A stretch of 64,000 nucleotides of DNA from Mauremys mutica (taxonomy: Eukaryota; Chordata; Testudines; Geoemydidae), in assembly GCF_020497125.1 (NCBI RefSeq), contig NC_059073.1, positions 20,047,225-20,111,224 on the forward strand, in the 5' to 3' direction. The notes beneath the pieces are model-generated. The model worked only from the letters and a program-made list of their open reading frames with translations, had not been told where the DNA came from and made no database searches. The first letter of the stretch is position 1. Every line of letters begins with the position of its first letter. This document shows, one piece after another, positions 1 to 12,198 of this stretch. The translations under genes were made by a program, and so were the position numbers.

Positions 1-1207
1 TATAGTGTACTTGGGTTTTTAGAAAGTCTTTGATAATGTCCCTCAACAAAGGCTCTTAACCAAAGTAAGCAATCATGGGATAAGAGGGAGGGTCCTCTCA
101 TGGATCAGTAACTAGTTAAAAGATAGAAAACAACAGGTAGGAATAAATGGTCAGTTTTCAGAATGGAGAGAGTTAAATAGTGCTGTCCCCCAGGGATCTG
201 TAATAAAACCAGAGCTATTCAACGTATTCCTAAATGATCTGGAAAAAGGGGTAAACAATGAGGTTGTAAAATTACTCAAGCTAGTCAAGTCCAATGCTGA
301 CTGCAAAGAGTTACAAAGGGATCTCAGAAAACTGGGTGACTGGGCAACAAAATGGCAGATGAAATTAAATTTTCAGAGTGCAAAGTAATGCACACTGAAA
401 AACATAATCCCAACGATACTTATAAAATGATGGGGTATAAACTAGCTATTACTACTTAAGAAAGAGATCTTGGAATCATTGTGGATAGTTCTCTGAAAAC
501 ATCCACTCAATGTGCAGGAACCATTAGGGAAGGAATAGATAATTAGACTGAAAATATCATAATGTCTATATATAAATCCATGGTACACCCACATCGTGAA
601 TACTGTGTGCAGATCTGGTTGCACCATTTCAGAAAAGATAGAACTGGAAAAGGTACAAAGAAAGGCAACAACATTTATTAGGTGTATGAAACAGCTTCCT
701 TATGAGGAGAGACTAAAAAGACTGGAACTTTTCAGCTTGGAAAAGAGACTAAGAGGTGATATGATAGAGGTCTATCTTGACTGGTGTGGAGAAAATTAAT
801 AAGGAACTGTTATTTACTACTTCACATAACACAAGAACTAGGGGTCACCAAATGAAATTAATAGGCAGCAGGTTTAGAACAAACAAAAGGAAGTACTTCT
901 TCACACAATGCACAGATAACCTATGGAACTCATTGCCAGGGGCTGTTGTGAAGGCCAAATCCTAAAAAAAAGATTTAAAAAAGAACTAGGTAAGTTCATG
1001 GAGGATAGGTCCATCAGTGGCTATTAGCCAGGATGGTCAGAGATGCAATCCCATGTTCTGTGTGTCCCTAGTGACTGTTAGCCAGAAACTGGGAGTGGAT
1101 GACAGGAGATGGATCACCCAGTGATTGCCTGTTCTGTTCATTCCCTCTGAAGCACCTGGCATTGCCCACTTGAATACTGACCCAGTATGGCTGTTCTTAT
1201 GTTCTCT
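1..1207 (+). mobile_element. CR1 LINE fragment (reverse transcriptase to 3' end), cut by window edge
   Basis: This is the 3' part of a CR1-type non-LTR retrotransposon. The first 60 bases hold a degenerate version of the RT palm block (AFD-type motif). Positions 596-799 encode the conserved CR1 C-terminal stretch containing [18 protein letters not shown], and the copy ends near 1207 with the CR1 tail ggctgttcttatgttct. Frames are broken by stops and indels throughout, so it makes no protein. Its 5' end lies outside the window. It is the same subfamily as the copy ending at 39391, which matches it over most of its length. Confidence 0.9.
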
Positions 1208-1479
1208 TTGACATTTATAACTTTCTTAGGGCAGGAGTTAAACTAAAGGACATATTTTAATTTTTGCAAGACTGGGAGCTCTGATTGTATCTTGTATAGT
1301 GCTGAGTAAATAGTCAGTGCTTATTTTAAAAAGAAACTGTGACTATAAGTCTATCAAGTCTATAGACTATAAGTCTATCAAGATACTATGACATTGACGC
1401 TGACTTTATTTTCTGCTTTCAGGAGTGGTATAAAGTTACCTTTCTAATCCATCTGAAAGAACCATATGTCTTTTAGAGA

Positions 1480-1595
1480 GTCATAGATGCTAAAGCCAGA
1501 GAGGGCCATTATGATAATCTAGTCTGACTTCCTGTAGAATTTCCCCCAGAAGATAGCTAATCTCCATTGAATCAATGGAGAGACACAAGGGTAGG
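1480..1595 (-). mobile_element. CR1 3' terminal fragment
   Basis: A short, diverged copy of the CR1 3' tail in reverse orientation, with the sequence type tcatagat..cca..agggccattatgat followed by atctagtctgac. It is strongly 5'-truncated, as is usual for CR1. Sequence from 1208 to 1479 shows nothing I recognise. Confidence 0.7.
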
Positions 1596-2455
1596 AGTGA
1601 GGTGAATTGGGATCTGTTTGCTCAGAAGCTGCACTGGGTTAAGCTGCACTGTGGCGTGGACACGAGCACTAGCTGTCCTATGGCCCTTTTTTGTACTTCC
1701 CAACCAAACAGACCAGGCAAACACCACCTCTGAAAACAATTCTTCTCAGTAATACTTCCCCGTTGTTATAAATAAAGTAAATGGGAGCACTATTCTCTCA
1801 ACTCTGTGTTCTTACCGCCAGGAGCACAACCACCTATTTATCTTCCCAGGAGACCATTTACTTTCTTAGTGACTGCCATTCTATTTATATAAAATCTCTG
1901 CTTGGTAAATGAATGTTTTGTTCATTTCCCAGGAATGGGTCAGCACTTTTTCTTGGCACAGATTCCATCTGCTGCTGGATTCATTGTATCAGCTAATCGT
2001 TAAAGTCAGACAGGGATGATTTTCTTCAAGATCCCATGACACTCTCATCGTAAAGCAGAGACGGAAGTTTACTAGTGTCTAGGATAGTCAGTAGCTCATT
2101 CCATAAGATTCTTGGGGGAGCCCTGGGAGACGTTTCTATAAATATTTTGTGATTTAAAGTTTGCTTCTATTAGAGAGAGAGGAAAAAGGAAAGAGAGCTT
2201 GAATTGTCTATTAAATGAAGAGTTTTGTGTAACACACTGGATTTACGGTAGTCATTCTTTACATTTCTTTATTATGTTTGTAAAAGGAGCTAGTTAGCCT
2301 GATTCTGATCTCAGAGAATTTACACTAGAGTTAAATAAGAATCAGGCCCAATCAACCTATAGTCCCTATTTCAGCTTTTTCTAGGTGGAGACTTTTCTAT
2401 AAATAACATAAGAGGGCATCAGCACTGCCGTCTTAGTGAATCATCAGTTAGCCAT
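1596..2455. other. Unassigned noncoding sequence
   Basis: No coding frame of interest and no repeat family recognised. A short purine-rich run lies at about 2170-2200. Confidence 0.5.
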
Positions 2456-2745
2456 TCTACTGGCCCAGTGGCTAATCCGCCACTGGGCTAATGGGGCCCA
2501 TGTCCAGGGCCCCTAGCCAATTGGGGGGTGTCCCATAAAAATGGGTGCCCCCGTGCCCTGGCCTGCTCCGCCCACCCAGCACCCACCCACCCTACTCCAA
2601 CCTACTTCCACATCCCAACCCCATTCCCCAGCAGGAGCACCGGGATTGGGAGGACTGCAGGCGGAAGGGGTGGGGAGCGGCTTCCACTTGCTCTGGCCCA
2701 GGGCCCCACGAAATGGTAACCTGCCTCTGTGGTAGCTAGAGCTCT
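2456..2745. repeat. GC-rich segment with a small hairpin, unidentified
   Basis: Composition changes sharply from AT-rich flanks to C/G-rich sequence. A 9-bp stem (cccagtggc / gccactggg) sits at 2464-2487. Three overlapping 63-64 codon frames here are side effects of the base composition. I could not delimit ends or a target duplication, so whether this is a MITE or a unique GC-rich patch is open. Confidence 0.35.
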
Positions 2746-5700
2746 TACGGGGAGTTCAGATTTTCACATTCACTAACTAATACTTCCACAAAATGCTGTG
2801 CAAGTTGGTTTGTATGTTTTTAGCCAGGGTGAGAGGCAAGACAAAAGACTGTTTTTCATACTCATAAGCCATTTTTTGTCTCAGGTACTAAAAAATCAAT
2901 TTGAGTTAACCACCTAAACTGCTTACGAGCTTTTGTGAACCCCGCCAGGAACCTGTCCCTAAAGTTAGAGTCACATCTGTCAGAACAGTATTGCCCTTTA
3001 ACTGGAATAACAAATGGCTATTTACCCTCTCAGGTCTCATTGGCCTCCCAGCAGTTACACTGGGCCTATTCCTGTGATTGCTGTCTGAGCACTTTCATTG
3101 AGACTTCAGAGGGAGCTGAGGGGACTCAGCACTCTGCAAGATGGAGCCTTTAATTACACATGAAAGTACAGACCTCTCTTTCCTACCACAGTCACTTTCT
3201 CACACTGTTCCTATTAAAATTCTCCATTAATTAATTCCAACCAAACTTTTAGTGCTATGTTTCTCCCCAGGGTGCTTTTAGATCCTTCTCATGTCGTCTC
3301 TGATGTCATATTCTCTTCTTCCTCATTCTGTTCTCCAAATGTTTCCTCTGCTGCTTCAATCAGCTCTGGCCCCATTAATTGGATGCAGTCATCACCAGCT
3401 CCATTTGGATTTCCATGATAGCCTCTTATAAGCTGAAATAACCATTTTAAAATATGAGCAATTATGGCATCTTCTCATCGTTTCAAGTCAAATTCCATCT
3501 AACACTCACCAAAATATTAATACTGAATACATGGTGCCAGTCTTCCAGTGTCATATGTCTTATAAATGTCCTTCCACACTTCATCCAGTTTTGTTTGCTT
3601 GGCACTAATTATCTCAACATCAGGGCATTTTAGTTCTTTTTGCATTTTATTCTTATTACCAGTGAAAGAAAAATGCATTTTTTCTGTTCTTTTGATACTG
3701 ATGGAATCAAAGCAAACACTAGGTCATTTATTGATGGCTATACATAACCCCACAGGAAAGCACAGACAACATATAGGGCATGATTTGTAGTGACAGGCTG
3801 TGTTTTGGGGTTGCATTTTTGTGCCCAGGTGGGATTTTCTGGAAGTGACCTGGGAGCACTGACTCGCAATGGGATTTGTGCTCCTAAATCATGTAGGTAT
3901 TTTTGGCCCAATGGTTTGGTGGTGTTGAACCATCATTCCCAAGCATGCTGGCCCAGGTCCTCATAGGTATTGAGGAACCTAACTCCCATTGATTTAAACC
4001 TGTATAAATATATTTGAGGCTCTGGGCTGCCGTATCTGAGGAGACCATTATTTCAGGGAATAATAGTGCAGCAGAGCTGCCAACATAACATTTCACTGGT
4101 GGGATGGGCATCTTTCAATAGGTATATTCATTTCCTGGTAGGTGAGTCCAGGAGTGTAAGCAGAGTGTGTTTGTCCCCCTCTAGTGGTGGCTGAGTCACA
4201 GATAGAGGTAGATATACACACACAAACCGATGAAAATATATTTTAACTGATAATAGAAATTTACTGGTAGACAAAGAAAAATGTTGCTTGAGAACTTGGA
4301 GTTTGATTTAAGGATATTTACTTAGTATATTTTGACAAGAGATATTGACAAGTCGAGTTTTAATGGTTATAAAGTCTTAACTCTTTGAATCTCAACATTT
4401 CACTCAGAAAATAATTGCCTAACCCCATATATTTTCTAACAACTATGAAAATTTAAATCAATAAAAATAAAAATGCTTGAAAATAAAGATCAATATTATT
4501 CATTGAAATTATGAATTGAAATTCTGTCAAGGCTGCCGATAGATCAGTGTCCCTCATTGTGAGACCTGTTCCGATGATCGGGGATCAGAGGCCTGATGTT
4601 GATCCCACTGAAGCAAAAGTTTGAGCATGGGAGGGATTTTCCGTTCAACACTGTGGCTGGTGTTTGGTGGTGGTGGTGGAAGGAATTACATATTCAGGAC
4701 ACAGAACAGGGCTCATCTGTTATAAGAAGGGTGTATCCAGACGATTGCTTTGCTGTTATTACAGATGGGCTGGGATGGTGGGGCCTCAGTCTCTCTCGTC
4801 TTCTGTTTCTATGAGTTGCAGCATCAGGTTTGGTGAAGACATGAAATAAATTGTGTGGCTCAGCTCCAAATCTCATAGCCTGGAGCAGGAAAACATCTGA
4901 AGCTGGAGGTTCCACATCAGTGTACTTTCCATTCCTGAGCAGCTCTTGGTGCATCAGTGTACTGTGAAACTGAAACACTGTGTAACAGCAGAGGCCAGGT
5001 AGGAAAAGGGATACATCATACAATACTACACTTCACTTTTTACTGGAGCTCAATAGGCACTGTGGCTAGTTTCATTTGCCGATAAAAGATGGCTACAATG
5101 GAAATCAATGCCAATAATACATCGTTTAGCCAGTTCCTCAGAGGAGGCCGAATTCTATCCCTCGTGACTTTAATAGTATTGCATTGGAGATTAATTTGGC
5201 CCAATCGGTTCATTATTCACTGTTCTTGCCAAGAGTGCACCCTTTGCTAAAACATGCAATCATGTGTTGTCTGTCACTGCAATGAGATGGGCACAAATCA
5301 CACATCACAAAGCCAATGAAAATAAATATTTGATAGAAGAGACTTGTAGGAGATTAATAGTATGCTTTAAAAATAAACACCTTTAAATAATGGCCTATGA
5401 CACTAGCCTGATAAAAGCAGGTGTGTGGGGTAGATGGTTTAGGTGTATATGGGTACAGCAGAGTACGAAAGATAATCCCAAGCAGCAACCTTCCTTACAT
5501 ACAGCTGAGGGGCTAAGGTAATTAATGAAGCCAATTTAGGCCTGCTGGTCCTGCAAACCCAGTTGCTCATGCTTAACTTTAAGCACATGAGCAGGCTCAT
5601 TGAAGTCAATGGAATGACTCCCTTGCGTAAACTGAAGCACATGCATATATGTTTACAGGATTGGGACCATCACTGTGATCTTATTTAACCATGTATTATG

Positions 5701-6115
5701 AATATGTGACAGAGGGCAGAGCTAAGGCTGAGCCAACCTCAGCGTGTTTGTTTATTTTGCAGCTAAGCGATCATTTATTCCTCGCTGGCATTGCTCAGGC
5801 CCCGGGTGTTCCCAGCCTCAACTCTCTGGCTGTTCGCTTTGCACGCCTCTTCTTGTTTTCTTCTGCATTGCCCATTGTTCTTAGAATGCCCTCCCCGAAC
5901 TGATGTGCAAGGCTGCTCTGCATTTCAGCCCTATTTCTGCAGCAACAACTATGAGAAAAGGCTGCCAGTATAGGAAGGCTTAGCTGAGGGACAGCTGGGA
6001 GAAGTGGATACTTCTTTACTTGTTTGTGTAATACGAAAGAATGCAAATGTATATACATCTAGACAACTGTATCTGTTGGATGTTCTCCATTTCCTACCAC
6101 ACTTTCTATGTTTGT
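2746..6115. other. Unassigned noncoding sequence
   Basis: A 3.4-kb stretch with only short random frames. A small (GGT)n run lies near 4665-4681. The phrase around 3820-3880 recurs in altered form near 37650-37700, so an old unnamed repeat is likely. Nothing else is recognised. Confidence 0.5.
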
Positions 6116-6232
6116 CTTTTTGAGGTTGCAAGTGATTTGGCCAGGGACTGTGTCTACCTCTGCTTGTACAGTGCCTAGCACAACTAATTAGGTGCTCTGA
6201 GAACTGCCATTCTATAAATAATAATTACATAA
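6116..6232 (+). mobile_element. MIR-like SINE 3' tail
   Basis: Contains the tail phrase tacagtgcctagcacaa followed by a short A/T-rich end. The same tail occurs at 16865-16950 and 17930-17995, and inverted at 46395-46535. Only the 3' part of the SINE is present. Confidence 0.6.
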
Positions 6233-6935
6233 TAGCAAAAATAAAAAGAAATTTCCTGACTTTCTGTGCCAAACTCTCATCTGTAACATTCTTTTCTTGT
6301 AGTTTTTTTGTCCGGAATTTCCTAGCTTTTTCTTATTAAAAACAGATATGCAGACATGAGGAAAAGCACTAAAAGGAGATGCTTCACCCACCAAGACTGA
6401 GAAATCTGCTGGCTTGCAAAAAAACTGTCAATAGCACAAGGAAATTCCACAGTCTGGAACCATAGAGGGCACTGCAACACCTTGAATCATAGCAGTTAGG
6501 AAGTCCACAGGAAGTGACCCCTCTCCTGTTAGATAGATAGTGATTGCTTGTGGACAAGACAAGCAAAGCTAGATTTAGAAAACAGATGAATAGTCTTGAG
6601 CCAGTCAGTGGCCTCTAAGTCCACAATGTTCAGCTTGAGAAGACCTCGAGGAAGCCCAACATGAAAAGAAATAACCCAGGTTTCCTGAAGGTAGGTGACA
6701 TTGACATTGTGTCGGGAGTCAGTGTTTGCAGGAACAGAGTGCTTTGCGGCTGATAGGCCCTTGATGTTCAACTGTCGTACCTGGTGTATTTATAACATTT
6801 CCTTGTCCTTTTTAGGTCTACAGTAACCAGGATCCAATAGATTTAGTTTGCTCATTGCAGCTTTGATTTCCCCTGAACGGTAATTACTGGGTACATGATG
6901 AGAATGTAGCTGTATTGTACCCCAATGGATAATTA
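6233..6935. other. Unassigned noncoding sequence
   Basis: No recognised repeat and only short frames of 60-80 codons without family features. Confidence 0.5.
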
Positions 6936-7291
6936 CCCTCACTGTTAAAAATGTACGCCTATTTCCAGTCTGAATTTGTCAAGCTTCAACTTCCAGTTAG
7001 TGAAATGTGTTAGACCTTCCTCTGCTTGACTGAAGAGCCCATTATAAAATATTTGTTCTTGATGTAGATACTTATAGACTGTAATCAAGTCACCCCTTAG
7101 CCTTCTCTTTGTTAAAATAAATAGATTTAACTCCTTGTATCTTTCATTATAAGGCATGTTTTATAATCCTTTAACCATTCTTGTGGATCTTCCCTGAATC
7201 TCTCCAATTTATCAACATCATTCACAAATTGTAGACACCAGAACTGGATGAACTATTCCAGCAGTGGTTGCATCAGTGCCAAACACAGAGA
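6936..7291 (-). mobile_element. CR1 LINE 3' fragment
   Basis: Reverse-orientation CR1. The minus-strand frame at 6945-7157 gives the conserved CR1 C-terminal block (YNERYKELNLFILTKRRLRG), followed upstream by sequence for the RT thumb. It is truncated at both ends and diverged. Confidence 0.85.
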
Positions 7292-7725
7292 ACTCGATGG
7301 CTAGTTAGCAGCAGACATTTAGCATGGGACCCCCTGCAACCAATGAATTGCAGCTTGTGCAGCTGTAGTCTGCTCCCAGCCCTGCCCTCCACTTTCTCCC
7401 CCTTCAGTCTTGCCCCTGAGGGAGCCAAGGCCATGCCCTTGCTAGGAAAGGAAGAGCTGAATAAGTTTCCTTAAAGAACTGGTATTGTAAACTAGCCTTT
7501 ACTCCATACTACCTGCATATTGTTTATGCCCAAGCATGTTTGATTCTGATGCAGACCCTGTAGCTTTGATTGTAGTCAGTTGGTCATTTCACACTAGGAC
7601 AGCACCTCCAGCAGCATAGGAAAGCCCTCAAAGCATTGGTGATTTGGTCTCTGTAAGTCTCCCACGTCCAGAGGGGATTTAAAGACCTGCTGGGACATTA
7701 AGCTCTGTTCTATTCCTGGAGGGAT
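7292..7725. other. Unassigned noncoding sequence
   Basis: Nothing recognised; a 68-codon frame at 7268-7474 has no family features. Confidence 0.45.
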
Positions 7726-8076
7726 CATAGAATCATAGGACTGGAAGGGACCTTAAGAGATCATCTAGTCCAGTCCTCTTGCACTCATGGCAGGACTAAA
7801 TATTATCTAGATCATCTCTGACAGGAGTTTGTCTAACCTGCTCTTAAAAATCTCCAATGATGGAGATTCCACAACTTCCCTTGACAATTTATTCCAGTGC
7901 TTAATCACTCTGACAGTTAGTTAGGAAGTTGTTTCCTAATATCCAACCTAAACTTCCCTTGCTGCAATTTAAGCCCATTGCTTCTTGTCCTCTCCTCAGA
8001 GGTTAAGAAGAACAATTTTTCTCCCTCTTCCTTGTAACAACCTTTTATGTACTTGAAACTGTTACCATGTCCCCTC

Positions 8077-8989
8077 TCAGTCTTCTCTTTTCCAAACAAA
8101 ATAAACCCTTTTTTTTTTCAATCTTCCCTCATAGGTCATGTTTTCTAGACCCTTAATCATTTTTGTTGCTCTTCTCTGGACTTTCTCCAATTTGTCCACA
8201 TCTTTCCTGAAATGTGGCACCCAGAACTGGACATAGTACTCCAGTTGAGGCCTTATCGGCGCAGAGTAGAGCAAAAGAATTACTTCTCGTGTCTTGCTTA
8301 CAGTACTCCTGCTAATACATCCCAGAAGGATGTTTGCTTTTTTTGCAACAGTGTTACACTGTTGACTCATATTTAGCTTATGGTCCATTATGACCCCAGA
8401 CCTCTTTCCACAGTACTCCTTTCTAGGCAGTCATTTCCCATTTTGTATGTGTGCAACTGATTGTTCCTTCCTAAATGGAGTACTTTGCGTTTGTCCTTCT
8501 TGAATTTCATCCTATTTACTTCAGACCATTTCTCCAGTTTGTCCAGATTATTTTTAATTTTAATCCTACCCTCCAAAGCAACCCCTCCAACTTGGTATCA
8601 TCCGCAAACTTTATTAGTGTACTCTCTATGCCATTATATAAATCATTAATGAAGATATTGAACAGAACCAGATGCAGAACTGATCCCTGTGGGACCCCAT
8701 TCATTATTCCCTTCCAGCATGACTGTGAACCACTGATAACTACTCTCTGTGAACAGTTTTCCAATCAGTTTTGCACCCATCTTATAATACCTCCATCTAG
8801 GTTGCATTTCTCTAGTTTGTTTATGAGAAGGTCATGTGAGACAGTATCAAAAGCTTTACTAAAGTCAAGATATACCATGTCTACCACTGCCCCCCTATCC
8901 TCAAGGCTTGTTATCCTGTCAAAGAAAGCTGTCAGGTTGCTTTGACACAATTTGTTCTTGACAAATCCATGCTGACTGTTACTTATCAC
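8077..8989 (-). pseudogene. CR1 ORF2 reverse transcriptase remnant (palm and thumb)
   Basis: Four minus-strand frames that follow one another (8765-8989, 8516-8764, 8388-8576, 8077-8388) carry the ordered RT blocks: YLDFSKAFDTV, then SGSQSCWKGIMNGVPQGSV, then KFADDTKL with the FADD active site, then the LYSAP.RPQLEY thumb block. Frameshifts between them kill the gene. In the living family this enzyme copies the CR1 RNA at a nicked target. Confidence 0.85.
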
Positions 8990-9107
8990 CTTATTATCTT
9001 CCAGATGTTTGCAAATTGATTGCTTTATTATTTACTCCATTATCTTTCCAGGTACAGAAATTAAGATAATCTAAAAGGATAATCTTCATCCTAGAATATT
9101 AAGGGAA

Positions 9108-9422
9108 TTGGCGAGTGAAATTGCAAGCCCGTTAGCGATGATTTTTAATAAATCTCTAAACTCGGGGGTTGTACCGTTTGACTGGAGATTAGCTAATATA
9201 GTTCCTGTATTCAAGAAGGGGAAAAAAAGTGACCCGGGTAACTACAGGCCTGTTAGTTTAACATCTGTAGTATGTAAAGTCATGGAAAAAATATTAAAGG
9301 AGAGAGTAGTTACGGACCTTGAGGTCAATGGCAATTGGGACAAATTACAACATGGTTTTACGAAAGGTAGATCGTGCCAAACCAACCTGATCTCCTTCTT
9401 TGAGAAAGTATCAGAGGGGTAG
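9108..9422 (+). pseudogene. CR1 RT, N-terminal part, before the insertion
   Basis: A 104-codon frame with the RT fingers region: SDPGNYRPVSLTSVVCKVME and the HGFTKGRSCQTNL block. It runs to FFEKV, which is encoded by the 15-bp target duplication, and then enters the inserted element, where it ends after three foreign codons. Confidence 0.88.
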
Positions 9423-9608
9423 CCGTGTTAGTCTGGATCTGTAAAAGCAACAAAGAATCCTGTGGCACCTTATAGACTAACAGACGTTTTGCAGCATGAG
9501 CTTTCGTGGGTGAATACCCACTTCTTCAGATGCAAGTGGTGGAAATTTCCAGGGGCAGGTTTATATATGCAAGCAAGAAGCAAGCTAGAGATAACGAGGT
9601 TAGATCAA

Positions 9609-10316
9609 TCAGGGAGGATGGGGCCCTGTTCTAGCAATTGAGGTGTGAAAACCAAGGGAGGAGAAACTGGTTCTGTAATTGGCAAGCCATTCACAGTCTT
9701 TGTTTAATCCTGAGCTGATGGTGTCAAATTTGCAGATGAACTGGAGCTCAGCAGTTTCTCTTTGAAGTCTGGTCCTGAAGTTTTTTTGCTGCAGGATGGC
9801 CACCTTAAGATCTGCTATTGTGTGGCCAGGGAGGTTGAAGTGTTCTCCTACAGGTTTTTGTATATTGCCATTCCTAATATCTGATTTGTGTCCATTTATC
9901 CTTTTCCTTAGAGACTGTCCAGTTTGGCCAATGTACATAGCAGAGGGGCACTGCTGGCATATGATGGCATATATTACATTGGTGGACGTGCAGGTGAATG
10001 AACCAGTGATGGTGTGGCTGATCTGGTTAGGTCCTGTGATGGTGTTGCTGGTGTAGATATGTGGGCAGAGTTGGCATCGAGGTTTGTTGCATGGGTTGGT
10101 TCCTGAGCTAGAGTTACTATGGTGCGGTGTGCAGTTACTGGTGAGAATATGCTTCAGGTTGGCAGGTTGTCTGTGGGCGAGGACTGGCCTGCCACCCAAG
10201 GCTTGTGAAAGTGTGGGATCATTCTCCAGGATGGGTTGTAGATCCCTGATGATGCGCTGGAGGGGTTTGAGCTGGGGACTGTATGTGATGGCCAGTGGAG
10301 TCCTGTTGGTTTCTTT
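9609..10316 (-). pseudogene. Penelope-like GIY-YIG endonuclease domain (left arm)
   Basis: Mirror image of the frame at 10325-11033. The longest listed part (9609-10199, 196 codons) begins at a non-ATG codon and the frame stays open upstream to the centre of the palindrome. Residues 37, 42 and 45 form the CNKPRCQLC motif, YIG lies at 89-91 with nearby arginines (98, 100), and GEH at 118-120 supplies the expected catalytic glutamate. It differs from the right arm at very few residues (for example I/T near the C-terminus). It has no start codon of its own and no RT domain. Confidence 0.85.
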
Positions 10317-10324
10317 CTTGGGTT

Positions 10325-11033
10325 TGCAGAAACCAACAGGACTCCACTGGCCATCACATACAGTCCCCAGCTCAAACCCCTCCAGCGCATCATCAGGGAT
10401 CTACAACCCATCCTGGAGAATGATCCCACACTTTCACAAGCCTTGGGTGGCAGGCCAGTCCTCGCCCACAGACAACCTGCCAACCTGAAGCATATTCTCA
10501 CCAGTAACTGCACACCGCACCATAGTAACTCTAGCTCAGGAACCAACCCATGCAACAAACCTCGATGCCAACTCTGCCCACATATCTACACCAGCAACAC
10601 CATCACAGGACCTAACCAGATCAGCCACACCATCACTGGTTCATTCACCTGCACGTCCACCAATGTAATATATGCCATCATATGCCAGCAGTGCCCCTCT
10701 GCTATGTACATTGGCCAAACTGGACAGTCTCTAAGGAAAAGGATAAATGGACACAAATCAGATATTAGGAATGGCAATATACAAAAACCTGTAGGAGAAC
10801 ACTTCAACCTCCCTGGCCACACAATAGCAGATCTTAAGGTGGCCATCCTGCAGCAAAAAAACTTCAGGACCAGACTTCAAAGAGAAACTGCTGAGCTCCA
10901 GTTCATCTGCAAATTTGACACCATCAGCTCAGGATTAAACAAAGACTGTGAATGGCTTGCCAATTACAGAACCAGTTTCTCCTCCCTTGGTTTTCACACC
11001 TCAACTGCTAGAACAGGGCCCCATCCTCCCTGA
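10325..11033 (+). pseudogene. Penelope-like GIY-YIG endonuclease domain (right arm)
   Basis: The frame is open from the palindrome centre to the stop at 11031-11033. Its first ~40 codons read TYSPQLKPLQRIIRDLQPIL and onward, matching the linker that follows the RT in Penelope-like proteins. Then come the Cys cluster and the GIY-YIG core (VIYAI at residues 75-79 and YIG at 89-91 of the 196-codon part). The active-site pattern Y-Y-R-E is kept, so the domain looks structurally intact, but without RT it cannot move itself. Confidence 0.88.
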
Positions 11034-11238
11034 TTGATCTAACCTCGTTATCTCTAGCTTGCTTCTTGCTTGCATATATAAACCTGCCCCTGGAAATTTC
11101 CACCACTTGCATCTGAAGAAGTGGGTATTCACCCATGAAAGCTCATGCTGCAAAACGTCTGTTAGTCTATAAGGTGCCACAGGATTCTTTGTTGCTTTCT
11201 TTGAGAAAGTAACAGATTTTTTAGACAAGGGAAAAACG

Positions 11239-12198
11239 GTGGATCTAATATATCTTGATTTCAGTAAGGCGTTTGATACGGTACCGCATGAAGAATTACT
11301 GGTTAAATTGGAAAAGATGGGGTTCGAAATGAAAATCCAGAGGTGGATAAGGAACTGGTTAAAGGGGAGACTGCAGCGGGTCGTATTGAAAGGTGATCTG
11401 TTGGGTTGGAGGGAGGTTACCAGTGGAGTTCCTCAAGGTTTGGTTTTGGGTCCGATCTTATTCAATCTATTTATCACTGACCTCGGAACCAAAAGTAGGA
11501 GTGGGCTGATAAAGTTTGCGGATGACACGAAGTTGGGAGGTATTGCCAATTCGGAGAAGGATCGGGATATCCTCCAGGGAGATTTGGATGACCTTGTAAA
11601 CTGGAGTATTAGTAACAGGATGAAATACAATAGTGAAAAGTGTAAGGTTATGCATTTAGGGATGACTAACAAGAATTTTAGTTATAAACTGGGGACGCAA
11701 CAGTTGGAAGTAACGGAGGAGGAGAAGGACCTAGGAGTCCTGGTTGATCGTAGGATGACTATGAGTAGGCAATGTGATGTGGCCGCTAAAAAAGCTAATG
11801 CGGTCTTGGGATGCATTATGCGAGGTATTTCTAGTAGAGATAAGGAGGTGCTAGTCCCGTTATATAAGGCGTTGGTGAGACCTCATTTGGAGTATTGTGT
11901 GCAGTTTTGGTCTCCCATGTTTAAGAAGGATGATTTCAAACTGGAACGGGTACAAAGAAGGGCCACTAGAATGATCCGAGGAATGGAAAGCCTGTCGTAT
12001 GAAAGGAGACTTGAGGAGCTCGGTTTGTTTTCCTTAACCAAAAGAAGGATAAGAGGAGATATGATTGCACTCTTTAAATATATCAGAGGGATAAATACCA
12101 GGGAAGGAGAGGAATTATTTCAGCTCAGTGCTAATGTGGACATGAGGACAAACGGATATAAATTGTCAGTCAGGAAATTTAGGCTTGAAATTAGATGA
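11239..12198 (+). pseudogene. CR1 RT, palm to C-terminus, after the insertion
   Basis: A 319-codon open frame with ordered RT blocks: YLDFSKAFDTVPHEELL, TSGVPQGLVLGPILFNLF, FADDTKLGG (active-site FADD), then the [17 protein letters not shown] thumb block and the RLEELGLFSLTKRRIRGDM C-terminal block. The stop falls a few codons before the usual end. It is in the same reading frame as the 9108 part once the hairpin insertion and one copy of the duplication are ignored. The protein is separated from its N-terminal half and lacks the endonuclease. Confidence 0.9.

Larger units (their letters stand above)
9411..11196. mobile_element. Penelope-like retroelement inserted as a head-to-head hairpin
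   Basis: The insertion is bounded by a perfect 15-bp target duplication (9396-9410 and 11197-11211, ttctttgagaaagta). Inside are two inverted arms of 869 bp each (9446-10314 and 10328-11196) around a 13-bp spacer (10315-10327). The arms have no net length difference and only a few substitutions. A 35-bp tail (9411-9445) is present only at the left. Each arm encodes the C-terminal end of a Penelope-like protein: linker, Cys motif and GIY-YIG endonuclease. The RT domain is missing, so both arms are 5'-truncated and meet at their 5' ends. In Penelope-like elements the GIY-YIG domain nicks the target. Related tail sequence lies at 60275-60492. Confidence 0.9.

Noticed and set aside
4694..5023. 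109-codon minus-strand frame
   Set aside because: No motif or family resemblance in an otherwise noncoding region.
10084..10558. Two overlapping 134-codon frames with near-identical proteins on opposite strands
   Set aside because: They are antisense frames across the palindrome centre of the Penelope-like element; the endonuclease frame on the other strand of each arm is the real one.
8077..12198. Host gene encoding reverse transcriptase-like protein
   Set aside because: All RT frames lie in CR1 copies with typical 3' ends; no introns or host gene features.
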